A stretch of DNA of 64,000 nt from Pomphorhynchus laevis (Eukaryota; Acanthocephala; Palaeacanthocephala; Echinorhynchida; Pomphorhynchidae): the NCBI GenBank assembly GCA_012934845.2, contig WNNJ02002922.1:1-64000 (forward strand), read 5' to 3'. A program made the translations under genes and the position numbers. Shown one piece after another: positions 45,080 through 57,200 of this stretch. Each line of letters opens with the position of its first letter. Position 1 is the first letter of the stretch. Below the pieces are notes generated by a model that saw only the letters and a list, made by a program, of their open reading frames with translations, was not told where the DNA came from and searched no databases.

Positions 45080-45655
45080 GATCGATTTCCCTTCATGTAT
45101 GACTCTCATATCTTCTATCCGTTTTTCTAGACTCGATTATTGTTTTAGTCTATTTTCCAACTCACCTAAATCTATTATTCTTCCTTTACAACGCATCATC
45201 AACGCAGCCGTCCGAATTCTCCTCCGTCTTCGTCGTTTTGATCATACATACCACCATCTTGCTTGCCTCGATTTGCCTACAATTTAGTGTCGTGTTCAAA
45301 TTCGTCTTCTCGTTGCTTTCCGCCTTGTAACTTTCCATACCCCTTCATTTCTCAACCTTCTTTTTCTTGATAATTCTCGTTCTGTTTAATCTTCCTTGAG
45401 TTCCCGTAATTCCCTTATTTTTCATGTCCCAAACGATTCTATCTTTTTTGGCTTCCGCTCCTTCCTGATGGCTTCTCATCTCTCGTGGCATCATCTGCCC
45501 ATTCATATACGCCAATCAACTTCCCTGCCGTGCTTCAAACGACAAATCCAATCCTATTTAAGCAATTTATCTGCTTGACTTTTTCATTTTTTGTTAGTGG
45601 ACTTGTAAGCGTGCAGCTGGCACGCATTTGCCACGTTAAATAAATTAGAATGTTT
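45080..45655 (+). pseudogene. L2/CR1-group LINE copy A, 3' part
   Basis: Begins GATCGATTTCCCTTCATGTA, which in copy B (51587) directly follows TCAAATTCGTAGATT, the last bases of copy A before the PLE. This shows that the PLE was inserted into an existing LINE. The segment encodes the reverse-transcriptase C-terminus (CFSLFSNSPKSIILPLQRII and following). It ends with the 3' tail GTAAGCGTGCAG, GCACGCATTTGCCACGTTAA and ATAAATTA, which can form a GCGTGC/GCACGC hairpin. Confidence 0.85.
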
Positions 45656-45659
45656 TTTA

Positions 45660-46205
45660 CTCTGATAATTTAATCAAATTATACCACAAACTGTATATGG
45701 AATCAACTCATTTTGATAAGGCACACACCTTTCAAATATAAACCATCCTCATTCACTCTTCTTACGGTTTCCGCATACTTGGCCAAAATATAACAACGAT
45801 TTAAAGAAGGATTATTTTGTCTAAACTTAAAAATCACAGATTTCCAAAATAGGCTATCTTCTATTCTAATTAGAAATCAAAATATTTTTCGGACAAATGC
45901 AAAATATAGATGCCATCGAGAATACAAAAGTACTTGCAATAATTACTTGTTGACAACCTAAACATATCGCTTGGATGTTCTAAAACGGTATAGCGAGTTG
46001 ATTCGAATAGTCCATCGTTTAAATCGACTGTGCTATACGAACTGTTCATTATCTAAAAAGCAAGTTTCTGTGCCAAGCGAAAATCATCAACGCATCAAAC
46101 ATTAAGTCATTAAATTAAACACGAGGAATATGATGCCACGTATATATGTCAAATCAAATGACGACTTATAAATAAAAAAAATAAAACAATTTAAGGGTTA
46201 ATACA
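45660..46205. other. No gene; 5' flank of tRNA-Met
   Basis: AT-rich host DNA between the LINE tail and the tRNA gene. Nothing else seen. Confidence 0.4.
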
Positions 46206-46279
46206 GCCCTAGTAGCTCAGTTGGTTAGAGCGTCAGTCTCATAATCTGGAAGTCGTGAGTTCGAGCCTCACCTGGGGCA
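46206..46279 (+). tRNA. tRNA-Met (CAU), elongator type
   Basis: Acceptor strands GCCCTAG and CTGGGGC pair through all seven positions (one U-G). The D arm is GCTC/GAGC. The anticodon arm is TCAGT-CTCATAA-TCTGG with anticodon CAT. The T arm is GTGAG-TTCGAGC-CTCAC, and A is the discriminator base. The sequence around TCAGTCTCATAATCTG is that of animal elongator tRNA-Met rather than initiator. No intron. A TTTT terminator for RNA polymerase III lies at 46288-46291, nine bases after the gene. It appears functional. LINE copy B begins about 20 bp downstream. Confidence 0.95.
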
Positions 46280-46299
46280 TTAAAAAATTTTAGAGTTTA

Positions 46300-46905
46300 A
46301 ACATACAATTATTTATGTCAGTTCCAAATTATTTTTGTCAATTCCAGATTATTCCTGTCTTCCATATTATTCTTGACAGATCCAGATTATTGCTTGTCAG
46401 TTTCAGATTATTCTTGACAGATCCAGATTATTCCTGTCAGTTCCAGATTATTCCTGACAGATCCAGATTATTCCTTTTAGCACCAGATTGTTCCTGACAG
46501 ATTCAAATTATTTCTGTCAATTTCAGAATATTCCTGAGAGATCCAGATTATTCCTGTCAGTTCCGATTATTCCTGGCAGATCCAGATTATTCCTGTTAGT
46601 TCCAGATTATTCCTGGCAGATCCAGATTATTCATGTTAGTTCCAAATTATTCCTGGCAGATCCTGAGAATTCCTGACAGATCCAGATTATTCCTGTCAGT
46701 TCCAGGGAATTCCTGACATATCCCGATTATTCCTGTCAATTCCAGATTATTCCTGTCAGTTACAGATTATTCCTGTCAGTTCCAGATTATTCCTTTCAGT
46801 TCCAAATTATTCCTGTCAGTTCTAGATTATTCCTGTCAGTTCTAGAGAATTGCTAACATTCAAGTTATTTCTGTCAGGTCAAGATTATTCATGACAGATA
46901 ATTCC
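46300..46905 (+). repeat. 20-bp tandem array at the 5' end of LINE copy B, diverged
   Basis: About 28 degenerate copies of the unit CAGATTATTCCTGTCAGTTC, with a recurring variant CCTGACAGATCCAGATTATT. Much more diverged than the array of copy A. It starts just after the tRNA-Met terminator and runs into the same LINE 5' sequence (about 46980 onward). Confidence 0.75.
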
Positions 46906-46919
46906 TAAAATGCTCAATC

Positions 46920-47985
46920 TCAGATCCTCAACGTTACTGATCACGTATCTTCATATATGTGATTAAATAGATAGTTATACATGTTTGTAAGTTGGATGTG
47001 ATTGTAAAGACCGTGACTTATGGACCTGTGCTAGAGTTAAAATATCCGACTGCTCGGTGTATCAACGTAAACTGTTTCCATGTTGTTTTTGTTCATCAGT
47101 ACAACTTTTACAGCTATCCTGCTTCTGACGTTTTCCTCTCATCAAAACTTTACTTCGCATCTTACAATCCCTTCTAAACGTACTATCACTCGCACTCCTC
47201 GTTCAACGACAAATCATACTTCACTTCATCTTCATCATCTTAACAATGCTAAAAGTCAAGATTTGCATCTCGTACCTTTTATTCCTATTCCTCCCCTATT
47301 TAAATATCTCTCATACTTCTTTCTTCTCCTCACGTACTCCTTACTCTACCTCCCCCATATGACTTCTCAATAATTTACATACTTCCGTCAAAATCATCTC
47401 CAGTCACATCTCTGATCAACCGATTCAACACCCCGCGCCTGTCACACTTGCTCCAACCAATCTTAATTCTCTATCGAACACCCCTGTCATTTCCACTTCT
47501 ATCTGCTCATCTGCCTCGACTCCTACCAGCTCTGTCTTTCCACCACTTTCACGTAATCGTTTTCCTTCGCGCGATCGCTGTATTATCATATCTAACATAA
47601 AGCTTTCCGAATCTGCTTCTCCACAATCTCGCCTCGATGATGATGTATCTGCTTTCAGGTCTATCCTAGCAACCATTCTTCCTTATGATAACCCATCCCT
47701 CTTCAATAATATCGCTTCTGTATCTTTGATCCGTTTAAACAAATCTACTAAATCCAATCATCTCAGTCCTCCACTCGTAAAAATCGTTTATTGACATAGT
47801 TCACATGCCTCTTCGGTACTCTTCCAGCATTTTAAACTTCTTACCACTTCTACTTGTCGTATCTTTCCTGACCGTTCTCCTTATGATATTGACTAGCTCA
47901 ATTCAGTTCTCATTGAGAAACATCGACTTGAAACAAACGGTGAGTCATCTCTATCAATCCGTAAAATCAATGGAAATTTTCACGT
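46920..47985 (+). pseudogene. L2/CR1-group LINE copy B, 5' part
   Basis: Parallel to 36850-38050 of copy A, including VGCDCKDRDLWTCARVKISD in one frame, where the Cys residues suggest a small zinc finger, and the Ser/Thr-rich region. Frames are broken. Near-identical blocks to copy A (for example ATCTCTGATCAACCGATTCA at about 47415) suggest recent common ancestry. It is interrupted at about 47985 after AATTTTCACGTCGTAC by a Ty3/gypsy fossil. Confidence 0.8.
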
Positions 47986-50360
47986 CGTACAACAACATGC
48001 ACAAAATCAAAGTGTTAAACAGTTCACAGGCTTTTAGATATCTTATAAACTTCTGCCACTGATTGAAGGCTACAAAAATCACAACATACATGTGTCCCAA
48101 GATTAAACCAGTGAAAACTACGTGGATACTTTGCCATGCTGCTTGAAGAATGTCCCATTGGTATAACTGTTGTGGTTGCGCTGCTGGCCTATGCGTCCGG
48201 CACAATATTTATTGCTCGACATATCTTTCTATGTCATTGACTAACCCGGGCTACCAACATAATAGTCGAGCAACGCTTTTCATTGCGCAAATTCCGGGAT
48301 TGCCCCAAATGCAGCTTCTCTACTGCCTGTGTTCGCAACGTTACGGGAACTACGAATCGTTGTAACCATAGAATCATTCAATTTTTGGATGATATTTCGT
48401 TTTTTTTTCGAGCCGCGTATGGCTGTAATTGATCTTCACAATTATTCGCATAACCACCTTCTAAATATCGTCTTACTCGCTGTATAATTTGGTTATTTAA
48501 GCTCGCTGTGCGTAATTCGTATGCTGACAATCCGATCTTTGTTGCGTCATGGTTGAGCAACATGTGTACTCTCTTTCCATCGACGTTCTCCTTATTTACT
48601 TCTTTTATAGGCAGTCTCGACAGTGAGTCCGCGGTTGCCCACTTGACATCTTCTTTTAAAGGATCTACCGGTTCCAAAAATCCAAAATCGACATGATCTT
48701 TTAGTAATTACTCCTCTTGCTCGGGGAGATGAAACAGTACCCGTCTACTTTGATAACATTGTACTCGCAGCAGAGTCAACATTAAGAGGAACTGTATAGT
48801 TGCGTTTGGGTCGTTCGTTATTATTGAATAAATGTGCATAATCAACGAGTAACGCCTTCTCCTCCGTGTTCGATGTCTCCTTATCCTTCAGCATTATTAT
48901 CTTCCCTGCTGCCTTTGTACCATGAAATGCAACATTCTACGGCCAACGTAAACCAAATGCCTTGATCCAAGGTTTACCAAACAAACACCGTACCGCGTTT
49001 TCTGCAATTATAGCACTTAATCTTAGTGTCGTTGTATTTAATTGTACTTCACCTGGCATTTTCCAATAATAGTCAAGACATGATCCTTATACGTTTTCAA
49101 AGTCACAGCGCGACGGATTGGCGGTCTTCCTATCTGACACCACGTTTCTTCAGTGATCACCGTTACGCTGGCTCCTGTGTCAAACTTTATGTTACAATGA
49201 ATCCCGTTTAGTGTGACTAGAATTGTCGGCACCATAGTGATATTTCAGCTACGTCCACCTTATTCAAGTAATCTGAGCGATCGGTAACTTCTATCGTTGA
49301 AATCTCGTTAACATGTCTACTACAACAGGAAATCTCGAAATGGTCTTTCTTCTGGTATCGCCGGCAGTCTTTATTCGATGCTGGACACTTTTGACTACAT
49401 GCGTGTCTACGACCATATCGTTCACATACATTCAAGGTTGTTCTGCGTTGCATGGTATGCTCTTGTTTTACAATCGCAATATCTGCCAGCTAACCTTTCG
49501 GTGATATTGGTTGACTCGAAAATTTGATGTTTGTGCTGTCGTGTTCATTATTGACTGCCATTCCTTACGTCTTCGTTGGAGAAGCTTATATATATTGCAA
49601 ATCCTTGATACGTCCTTTAATGATGGATTATCTAAACGCAGCAATGTATTCCGGACATAATCAGGGGGCGTCTTTATAATAATATGATCCCGTATACGGG
49701 CATCCACTGCGTCTTTTTTGTTTACAATTTCTGGCTCGAAGAATCTGCAATGTCTTGTCTTTTCTCTTAGACGAACAGCCACGTGGAATATGGTAATGTA
49801 TCATTCATTTCGCATTGGTTGAACTCTTATCTTGCTGCCAGCACGGGTACAGCTTGTTAAAAATGCTTGTTCAGTTGCTCAACCAATATTGCAAATGCGT
49901 GTTCTTCAATTATTTTCCCACGTTGAGTTGCGATATTAATTGAAAACCGGCAGTGCCTATTCACGGCATAAATAGCTATTTTTTCTTGTCTTCACACAAT
50001 GCCCTGTGCTTGAAAGTGGAATTGTCATTGATCTCTGTAATCCTTCCAAGATTCCCTTGGTATGTCGAATGATTTGAACGGAGATACTAATCTTCCGCGT
50101 GATGATTCACTGCTTGTTCGGAGTTGTTTATTACGATCTAGCAGCTCTTGCAAAATTTGCCGCTGCAACAGAATGTTCGTCAGGACCTCGTTGCCACTTG
50201 TCATAATTAAGGAAGGTTAGCTTCTCCATCGCAAAGGAAGGTTAGAACCTTTTGTAAAACGGAAACAACATGCACAATCATCGATGTGCACAAATCAACA
50301 TGCACAATCGATGTGCGCAACATGCACAAAATCAAAATGTTAAACGGTTCACAGGCTTTT
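47986..50360 (-). mobile_element. Ty3/gypsy LTR retrotransposon fossil in LINE copy B
   Basis: Minus-strand remnant. In order on that strand: a gag region with Cys-rich knuckles (about 49780-49220), a protease with FDTGASVTVI (about 49190-49130), then pieces of the polyprotein including a region with WATADSLSRLPI (about 48640), near the end of RNase H. Flanking repeats ACAACATGCACAAAATCAAA at about 47990 and 50325, each followed by GTTCACAGGCTTTT, are remnants of the two LTRs. Most of the reverse transcriptase and integrase is missing. Broken in many places; a distinct family from the one at 7240-9215. Confidence 0.75.
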
Positions 50361-50620
50361 TATAGACGGTTACCCATAATGAGCTAAGTCATTATGCGTC
50401 ATTTACCGCATCATTCATCGTGTTGACCGCCGGTAAGACATAATGAGCTAACTCATTATGCGTCATGTACAGCATCATTCACCGGTATCCATTGTGCGCC
50501 CCTGCAGTGTTGGTTTTTCCGGAGAGCGCTGTTTTACGATCGAAGTTGTGACTTGTCTTCGATTTCTCATAAATTTAACTTCCATGTTATGTAATATTCT
50601 GATGACATTCCCACTCACTT
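50361..50620. repeat. Short direct repeat next to the gypsy fossil
   Basis: CATAATGAGCTAA-TCATTATGCGTCAT followed by GCATCATTCA occurs twice, at about 50379-50420 and 50439-50480. It may be LTR or a separate small insertion. LINE sequence resumes at about 50620. Confidence 0.5.
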
Positions 50621-52160
50621 GCATAAAAATATCTGCCACTATATCACCCTTTCTAACCACATTGTTCAACTCGTCCATCCGTAGCCGTACATTTCCTTAC
50701 ATCTGGAAATGCGCCACTGTTCGTCCTCTCATCAAAAAGCAATCTCTCGACTCCTCACTATCATCTTCGTACCGTCCTATATCATTTCTCTCAACCCTCT
50801 CTAAACTCCTTGAGCGTCTCGTTCTCAAGCAAATTAATATATATATCTTGTCCTCCAACTTATTTCCTCCCTTCCAAGCCGCTTTTCGCTCTAATTACTC
50901 TACTGAAATTGCCTGTCTTAAAGTTTATAACGACTTACCCATACCGCGCGATTATAATTTATGTAGTGTCATAGTTTCTCTTGACCTATCGTCTGCTTTT
51001 GACATCGTCGATCACTCAATTCTTCTTCATCGCCTTTGTCATGATTATGGCTTCTTTTTACCCACTGTATCATGGTTTTCTTCATATCTACCAAACCTTA
51101 CATTACTCGTCTATTCTAATTCTTCTCTCTCCCATCCTTCATCCATTCCATCAATTTTCCACAAGGCTCCGTATTAGCCCTTTTGCTTTTCTCTCTTCTC
51201 GGTGAGTTGTCTTCTATTTCTCATATATTAAACTTCCATGTTATACAATATGCTGATGATATTCTCATCTATGCTCATGCACCTGCTTATCGTATTCATG
51301 ATCTTAGTGTTTCCGATTTGGACTGTCTTGTCTCAATTTCCAATCATCTTACTTCCCTTCGCCTTTCTCTGAATCCTGATAAATCCAAAATTATGTTGAT
51401 CCTACCTCGACGCCTCGGCTTAGAACATCCCTCCGTATCATTAAATTCTACAATTCTTCCTATCGTTGATAATCTCTTTTTTCTTATGCTTCCATTTGGA
51501 CAACCGAATTTCACTTAAATCTTTCGTTGGAGATAAAGTAAGCTCATCGACCTTGATACTCCGCAACCTCCGTCAAATTCGTAGATTGATCGATTTCCCT
51601 TCTTGTATGACTCTCATATCTTCTATCCTTTTTTCTAGACTCGATTATTGTTTTAGTCTATTTTCCAACTCACCTAAATCTACTCTTCTTCCACTATAAC
51701 GCATCGTCAACGCAGCTGTCCGAATTCTCCTCCGTCTTCGTCGTTTTGATCATACATACCATTATCTTGCTTGCCTCGATTTGCCTACAATTTATTGTCG
51801 TGTTCAAATTCGTCTTCTTATCGTTGCTTTCCGCCTTGTAACTCTTCATACCCCTTCATTTCTCAACCTTCCTTTTCTTGATAATTCTCGTCCTGTTTAC
51901 TGTTCCTTGCGTTCCTGTAATTCCCTTCTTTTACATGTCCCAAACTACTCTACCTCCTTTGGACTCCGCTCCTTCCTGGTGGCTGCTCCTCTATCGTGGA
52001 ATCATCTGCCCATTCATATACGCCAATCAACTTCCCTGCAGTGCTTCAAACGACAAATCCGATCCCATTTTAACAATTTATCTGCTTGACTTTTCATTTT
52101 TGTTTGTGGACTTGTAAGCGTACAGCTTGTACGCATTTGCCACATTAAATAAATTTGTAT
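50620..52160 (+). pseudogene. L2/CR1-group LINE copy B, 3' part
   Basis: Reverse transcriptase region: SISFLSTLSKLLERLVLKQI-like block in the form YRPISFLSTLSKLLERL, QAAFRSNYSTEIACLKVYND, VSLDLSSAFDIVDHSILL and VIQYADDILIYAHAPAY (YADD intact). It ends with the family's 3' tail GTAAGCGTACAGCTTGTACG, CATTTGCCACATTAAATAAA. The tail bases of the hairpin differ from copy A (GCGTACAG/TTGTACGC against GCGTGCAG/TGGCACGC). About five frame breaks. The segment equivalent to 38070-39520 of copy A is missing. Confidence 0.8.
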
Positions 52161-52199
52161 TATTATAATATGTATAGTAACATTAATATTAATATTACC

Positions 52200-52930
52200 G
52201 TATTATAAATTTACAATGAATTATAGGTTTTCATTTTCATAGTAAATTTTATATAAGTTTTCCAAATGTTTATCTTTGATGTATTAATCAGCTTACATAA
52301 GTAATCATTTAAGTTATTATATAACGAACTGTAAATTTTATTTTTGTCGTTGTTGTTATTTAATCTTTATTTATACCCTTTTGATAGCAGCTTTCTTAAT
52401 TCACAATTTTCAATTAATTCTAGATTATGGGTACATATATGTTCATTTATTTTATCAAAACTAAGACTTTTACAATTGCATTCTGTTTCCATTATGTTTC
52501 TAATATTATCGTTACATATTGATTTTAATTCTTTATTATAATTACAAATTTTTCGTCCTAATGGTGGCAGGAGTTTATACCTTATTTTAGGAATATATTT
52601 ACTTAAATCTGACCCTATTATTTCTTTACTTTTAGAATTATTTAAAAGTCCGGCTATATTTATGTTATCTATACATTTATTAATGAAGTTTATGGTTAAT
52701 GTGTATTTTCTATTGTTATTATTAATATTTATTATCCATTTTATTATCCATTTACATACCACGAAGGTCGAAAAAACGCAAAGTACGCAGAAATAATTAC
52801 AAGAATTGAGCAAGCGGCATTCCACCCGATGATTTTCTCGACAGTTGGAGGAATAGGTCCTGTAGCAAACAGTGTGATTAAGTGGATTGCCACTAGACAG
52901 GCAGAAAAAGACGTAGATAGGTATGATGAT
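52200..52930 (-). repeat. Duplicated PLE/RLE-LINE junction segment
   Basis: 52370-52830 is the reverse complement of 42700-43160 with no difference that I can find over the 152-codon frame, and the similarity continues on both sides to about 52330 and 52925. It carries the 3' scrap of the RLE LINE joined to the PLE region with ETECNCKSLSFDKINEHICT. Such identity means a recent duplication or a recent insertion of the same composite. Confidence 0.8.
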
Positions 52931-53515
52931 ATTTTAAGTTATATAATAAACAATGGTAAACTATGAATGACAATATAGAAAAAATAAATAATATATTAAT
53001 AATCAATAAACATTTTAAGTTATATAATAAACAATGGTAAACTATGAATGACAAAATAGAAAAAATAAATAATCTATAAATAATCAATAAACATTATAAC
53101 TTATATAATAAACAATTGTAAACTATGAATGATAATATAGAAAAAATAAATAATATATAAATAATCAATAAAAATTAAAAATTATATAATAAACAATTGT
53201 AAACTATGAATGATAATATAGAAAAAATAAATAATATATTAATAATCAATAAACATTTTAAGTTATATAATAAACAATGGTAAACTATGAATGACAAAAT
53301 AGAAAAAATAAATAATCTATAAATAATCAATAAACATTATAACTTATATAATAAACAATGGTAAACTATGAATGACAATATAGAAATAATAAATAATATA
53401 TAAATAATCAATAAAAATTAAAAATTATATAATAAACAATTGTAAACTATGAATGATAATATAGAAAAAATAAATAATATATTAATAATCAATAAACATT
53501 ATAAGAATAATGGAA
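52928..53515. repeat. 81-bp tandem array
   Basis: About seven copies of an 81-bp unit containing AATAAACAATGGTAAACTAT and AAATAATATATTAATAATCA. It begins exactly where the duplicated PLE/RLE segment stops matching (GTATGATGA). Because 81 is divisible by three, minus-strand frames stay open, which is an artefact. Confidence 0.75.
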
Positions 53516-53619
53516 TTATTATAAGAATATTGGAATTTTTGATTAAGTCATTTCAGATAGGTTACGTATTTCGAAATCATTATTACGAGTTTAATTATTA
53601 TATGAGAGTCAATTAAGTA

Positions 53620-53775
53620 GTCGTCAAGAAGTGACATGATAACTGAGTCGTGAATCAAAGTCAAGTCTATCAATCAACACCAATTTATATATATGCCGAA
53701 TTTCGTAAGAAATCCTGAACCGCTATTTACTCAGCTCATCCGTGCACCACCATTATATATAATGCTTTTTATTGT
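53620..53775 (+). repeat. Family-1 repeat, truncated
   Basis: Contains only block C (GTCGTCAAGAAGTGACATG) and the outer flank (CGTGAATC, CAATCAACACC, ATGCCGAATTTCGTAAGAAA, CATCCGTGCACCAC). Blocks A and B are missing, so no ribozyme core. Confidence 0.65.
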
Positions 53776-53821
53776 GTAGTGTGTTTTGATAAAGAACAGT
53801 ATTCCGGAACATTTTAAATAC

Positions 53822-54095
53822 AAATAGATTAAAACAAATAGATTATAATAAAATATAGAAAAAATAATATTAACAATAAAAATAAATATTACAATTTGTT
53901 ATATGATGACTAATATTCTTACTTTAGTGAAAGCTTAAATACATCTTAAATTATCTTCCATGTATTTGAGCATCAATTAAAGTAAGAATATTAGTCATCA
54001 TATAACGAATTGTAAAATTTATTTATTTTTGCTATTATTATTTTTTCTATATTTTATTATAATCTATTTGTTTTAATCTATTTGTATTTAATCTA
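53822..54095. repeat. Palindrome, arms about 110-130 bp
   Basis: AAACAAATAGATTATAATAA, TTATATGATGACTAATATTC and TTACTTTA on the left return inverted on the right (TAAAGTAAGAATATTAGTCA and ATTATAATCTATTTG). The centre is near 53955. The right arm leads straight into a PLE fragment. Confidence 0.7.
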
Positions 54096-54290
54096 TATTT
54101 ATACCCTTTTGATAGCAGCTTTCTTAATTCACAATTTTCAATTAATTTTAGATTATGGGCACATATATGTTCATTTATTTTATCAAAACTAAGACTTTTA
54201 CAATTGCATTCTGTTTCCATTATGTTTCTAATATTATCTTTACATATTGATTTTAATTCTTTATTATAATTACAAATTTTTCGTATTAAA
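54085..54290 (-). mobile_element. PLE fragment, minus strand
   Basis: Same region as 52370-52560 (encodes ETECNCKSLSFDKINEHICA and neighbours on the minus strand), but slightly diverged and ending at 54285 in A/T-rich DNA. Confidence 0.7.
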
Positions 54291-55005
54291 ATATATATAT
54301 TTTAATATAAATATTAAAATATTTAAAATATATATATTTAATATTCAATCAAGTTCCTTGATTGCAAATACAAAAAAGAGCTGTAATCTCTTAACTGAAA
54401 AAGTGATTGTTTAAATATCTGATTGTTTAAATAGTTGATGTCGATTTATATATTTTTGTTTTTTTTTGAAAATATATCGAATTTATTATTAAATTTTTAT
54501 TATTATTACGTGAGTGTTTTTAATCTGAGCAAAATTACACTTTTATTTTTTATACGTTTTAATATATTTATCTTAAATGATAAATACCGTTTATAACATT
54601 TCATCATAGATAGATCATTTATCAATTGGAATTCATAATTTTTAATTTAAAATATATTCATTATTTATAATCACATGAATACGTGAGTGTTTTTAATTGA
54701 AACAAAATTACAATTTTACTATAATATTTTTATCATTGGGGCTGAATCAAAGCAAATAAGAAATTATTTTTTATATCTCGCTAACCTCTGTTAGCTTCTT
54801 CAGAAAATTACAGTAATACCGGATCGTTATCCTTGGGAGGAACGTTGAATTTTTTTCTTTTCAATTGTTTTTTTTTCAGGTAACACAGTAGTTTCTTATG
54901 ATGACCTACAATCTTCAATCTGTATAATGTTTAATTTATAATATTAATAGGTCTGCAAGTATATTAATCGGTTATGAATATTATTTTTCTGGATTACCAT
55001 TTTTA
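54291..55005. other. AT-rich region without a gene
   Basis: TATATAT-rich at the left, then featureless. ACGTGAGTGTTTTTAAT occurs twice (about 54507 and 54679) in an otherwise diverged direct repeat of roughly 170 bp. Confidence 0.4.
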
Positions 55006-55007
55006 AA

Positions 55008-55290
55008 TTACTCTAAGCTAGCCGTCATTCTAAGCTAGGGTTAATTCAAAGCTAGGATTAATTCAAAGCTTGGGTTCATTCTAGACTAGTGGTAATTCTA
55101 AGCTAGCAGTTTTTATAAGCTTGCGGTCATCCTAAGCTAGCTGTCATTCTAAGCTAGCTGTCATTCTAAGCTAGCAGTTATTCAAAGCTATCGTTTTTAA
55201 GCTAGCGGTCAATATAAGCTATCGATCATTCTAAGCTAGTGGTCTTCAAAGCTAAGATAGTGAATATTCTAAGATTGCTAATATTCTAAG
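55008..55290. repeat. 17-bp minisatellite, unit TTCTAAGCTAGCGGTCA
   Basis: About fifteen imperfect copies, most spaced by 17 bp, each built around AAGCTAG. Variation among copies (CTGTCA, CGGTCA, AGTTA) is high. It abuts the right arm of the large inverted repeat. Confidence 0.7.
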
Positions 55291-55295
55291 TTTTT

Positions 55296-56930
55296 ATACG
55301 ATATATAACTTATCGGACAACTTTTTTGTTGTTTTTCGAATCTTCAACTTTAAAAAGTCACATATGTCAAACACACAGTACGCGTTAAGATTTGTGTTGA
55401 GGAACAGGGCCGACATGGTAACATAGTAGTTCCTCGAAATGACTTTCATTTTTTATTCTAAATCGGTTTATAAAAATACAGTTATGAAATTTATTTTTTA
55501 CGACAATGATATTTCGAATTTAAAATTTATTTGTATCGCAGAATATTTAGTTTCAGTTAAGTGATTTGATTTACTAATTAATAGTTATAAATATAATGTA
55601 GTAACTCGCTGTTTTAATATTATTCGTCAAGTAAATTGTATATTTAAATGTCTCAATTTCGGATAAAAAAATAATTGTCATGTTAATGGGCTTTAACATC
55701 AATATTTGGATGTGCACATTCTTTGTTTCCAATATTAGATTTTGATGTTTGGGTTACTATTGTATATAATAATTTAAATTCACACTGTTAATAGCTCAAG
55801 AATAAATCGCTTGTTTTTTTTTAAATTGACACTGTTTAAAGCTCAACAATAAATCACTTGTTTATATATGCATATATAAAGTAATTGTGTAGTTTATTAA
55901 ATATAAACATTTTTTTATAATCATTTATATTTTATATCCATTTATTACCATTTTGTAATCATTTTTAAATATCATTTTAAATCAATTTTAATTAATCGGT
56001 TGATAAAAATTTTTTGTAAGACTAGAATATAATTTATTTTATGTGGCAAATGCAGACGGAATAGATTTTAGGTCCACCCAAATAAAACAAATATTTCCAG
56101 TATTAAATTTTAATGAAGTTTTAGTTAAGTGATTTGATTTACTAATAAATATAATATAAAATATTATATATAATGTAAATATACACATTATAATTACATA
56201 TGATAATTATTATAAATGACATAATAGGTGAATATACATGCCTCTGATGATTGCTGAACCAATAGGGACCGAAATCTGATAACATATCAGTTCTTACTGA
56301 TGATCTGCAAGCTTGATTCTAATAAATGATATATTATCTATTAATAATTTCATAAAAATTCTTCATAAGATCGGATACTTCCATTTTTAAATTTATACAT
56401 TTCCCCGCTAAACGGCTACACTGATCACTGAAACAGGAAAGCACGGGCTTGAGGTTCAGAAGTTGCTCGGATTAAACGTGCGCCAAATTCATAAAGGAAC
56501 TAGAGAGAAAGTGGCCCGATCACTCCTGTGCTTTCAACTGCCACAAGCGTGAACATTTATTGACGTCTATCAATGTTAGCGTATTTGTTAACTTTTATAG
56601 TTTCGGCGTTCTTTACACACTATCCGCGTTGTATACCGAAGTGCAAAAATTGCTAGGTGCTGTGGTATCCACACAAGTGAAGTCCCATAGAAGCAGTCTA
56701 TCAGACGACCACGGAGTCAGTGTTTCACCATCAGGTCATTTGCCGTCAACCCTGCAGACTCTAGTAGGGCTTCAACCGTGAAGGGATGCCAGCGGAAGTC
56801 AATGTCGCCTTTAGAAGATTGTTCGCGTCGGCAAGGCGGGAATGGCGAGCAATCATATGTTATTTGTCGATAATGATTTTAAATATTTGAAGAGTGAAGC
56901 GTGCGTGAAATGTATTACTTTAATAATTAT
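55296..56930 (+). repeat. Right arm of the large inverted repeat
   Basis: Reverse complement of 23770-25662. Family-2-like motifs are at about 55385-55450 and 56230-56330. The second still has CTGATGA and CCGAAATCTGATAACATATC. A tail like that of a LINE (GCATTTGCCACATAAAATAA on the minus strand) is at about 56040. A local duplication of about 40 bp (ACTGTT-A-AGCTCAA-AATAAATC-CTTG) is present at 55785-55865 and absent from the left arm. The coding-like part at 56430-56830 is also in the left arm but is not recognised. Confidence 0.75.
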
Positions 56931-57089
56931 TACCGAGTATTTTCTGAACTAATTGAAAGTATTGATATGATAGAATAAAAAATGGATTTATCCAATCTAT
57001 ATCTATATATTTTATAATGCAATCTTTATTTTTAATACAATATTACTATAATCTTTATATTTTTATTACTAATAAGATAAATATTAAAT

Positions 57090-57200
57090 ATGAACTGAAG
57101 CCTAACTTCATCAATCAGCTATATAAGTGACTGCATAAGTTCATACTGATGACCCTAATCGTTATTCTAGTAAATGCTTTATTAATCTGTTCATATCAAT
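57090..57200 (+). repeat. Family-2 motif, partial
   Basis: AAGTTCATACTGATGACCCT then AATCGTTATTCTAGTAAATG, matching block A and the following tail of the PLE end motif. Block B is not convincing. No PLE coding sequence nearby. Confidence 0.45.

Noticed and set aside
49026-49211. Plus-strand frames over the 48-50 kb region
   Set aside because: Shadows of the minus-strand Ty3/gypsy fossil.
52893-53087. Hydrophobic repeated frame on the minus strand
   Set aside because: Artefact of the 81-bp tandem unit, whose length is a multiple of three.
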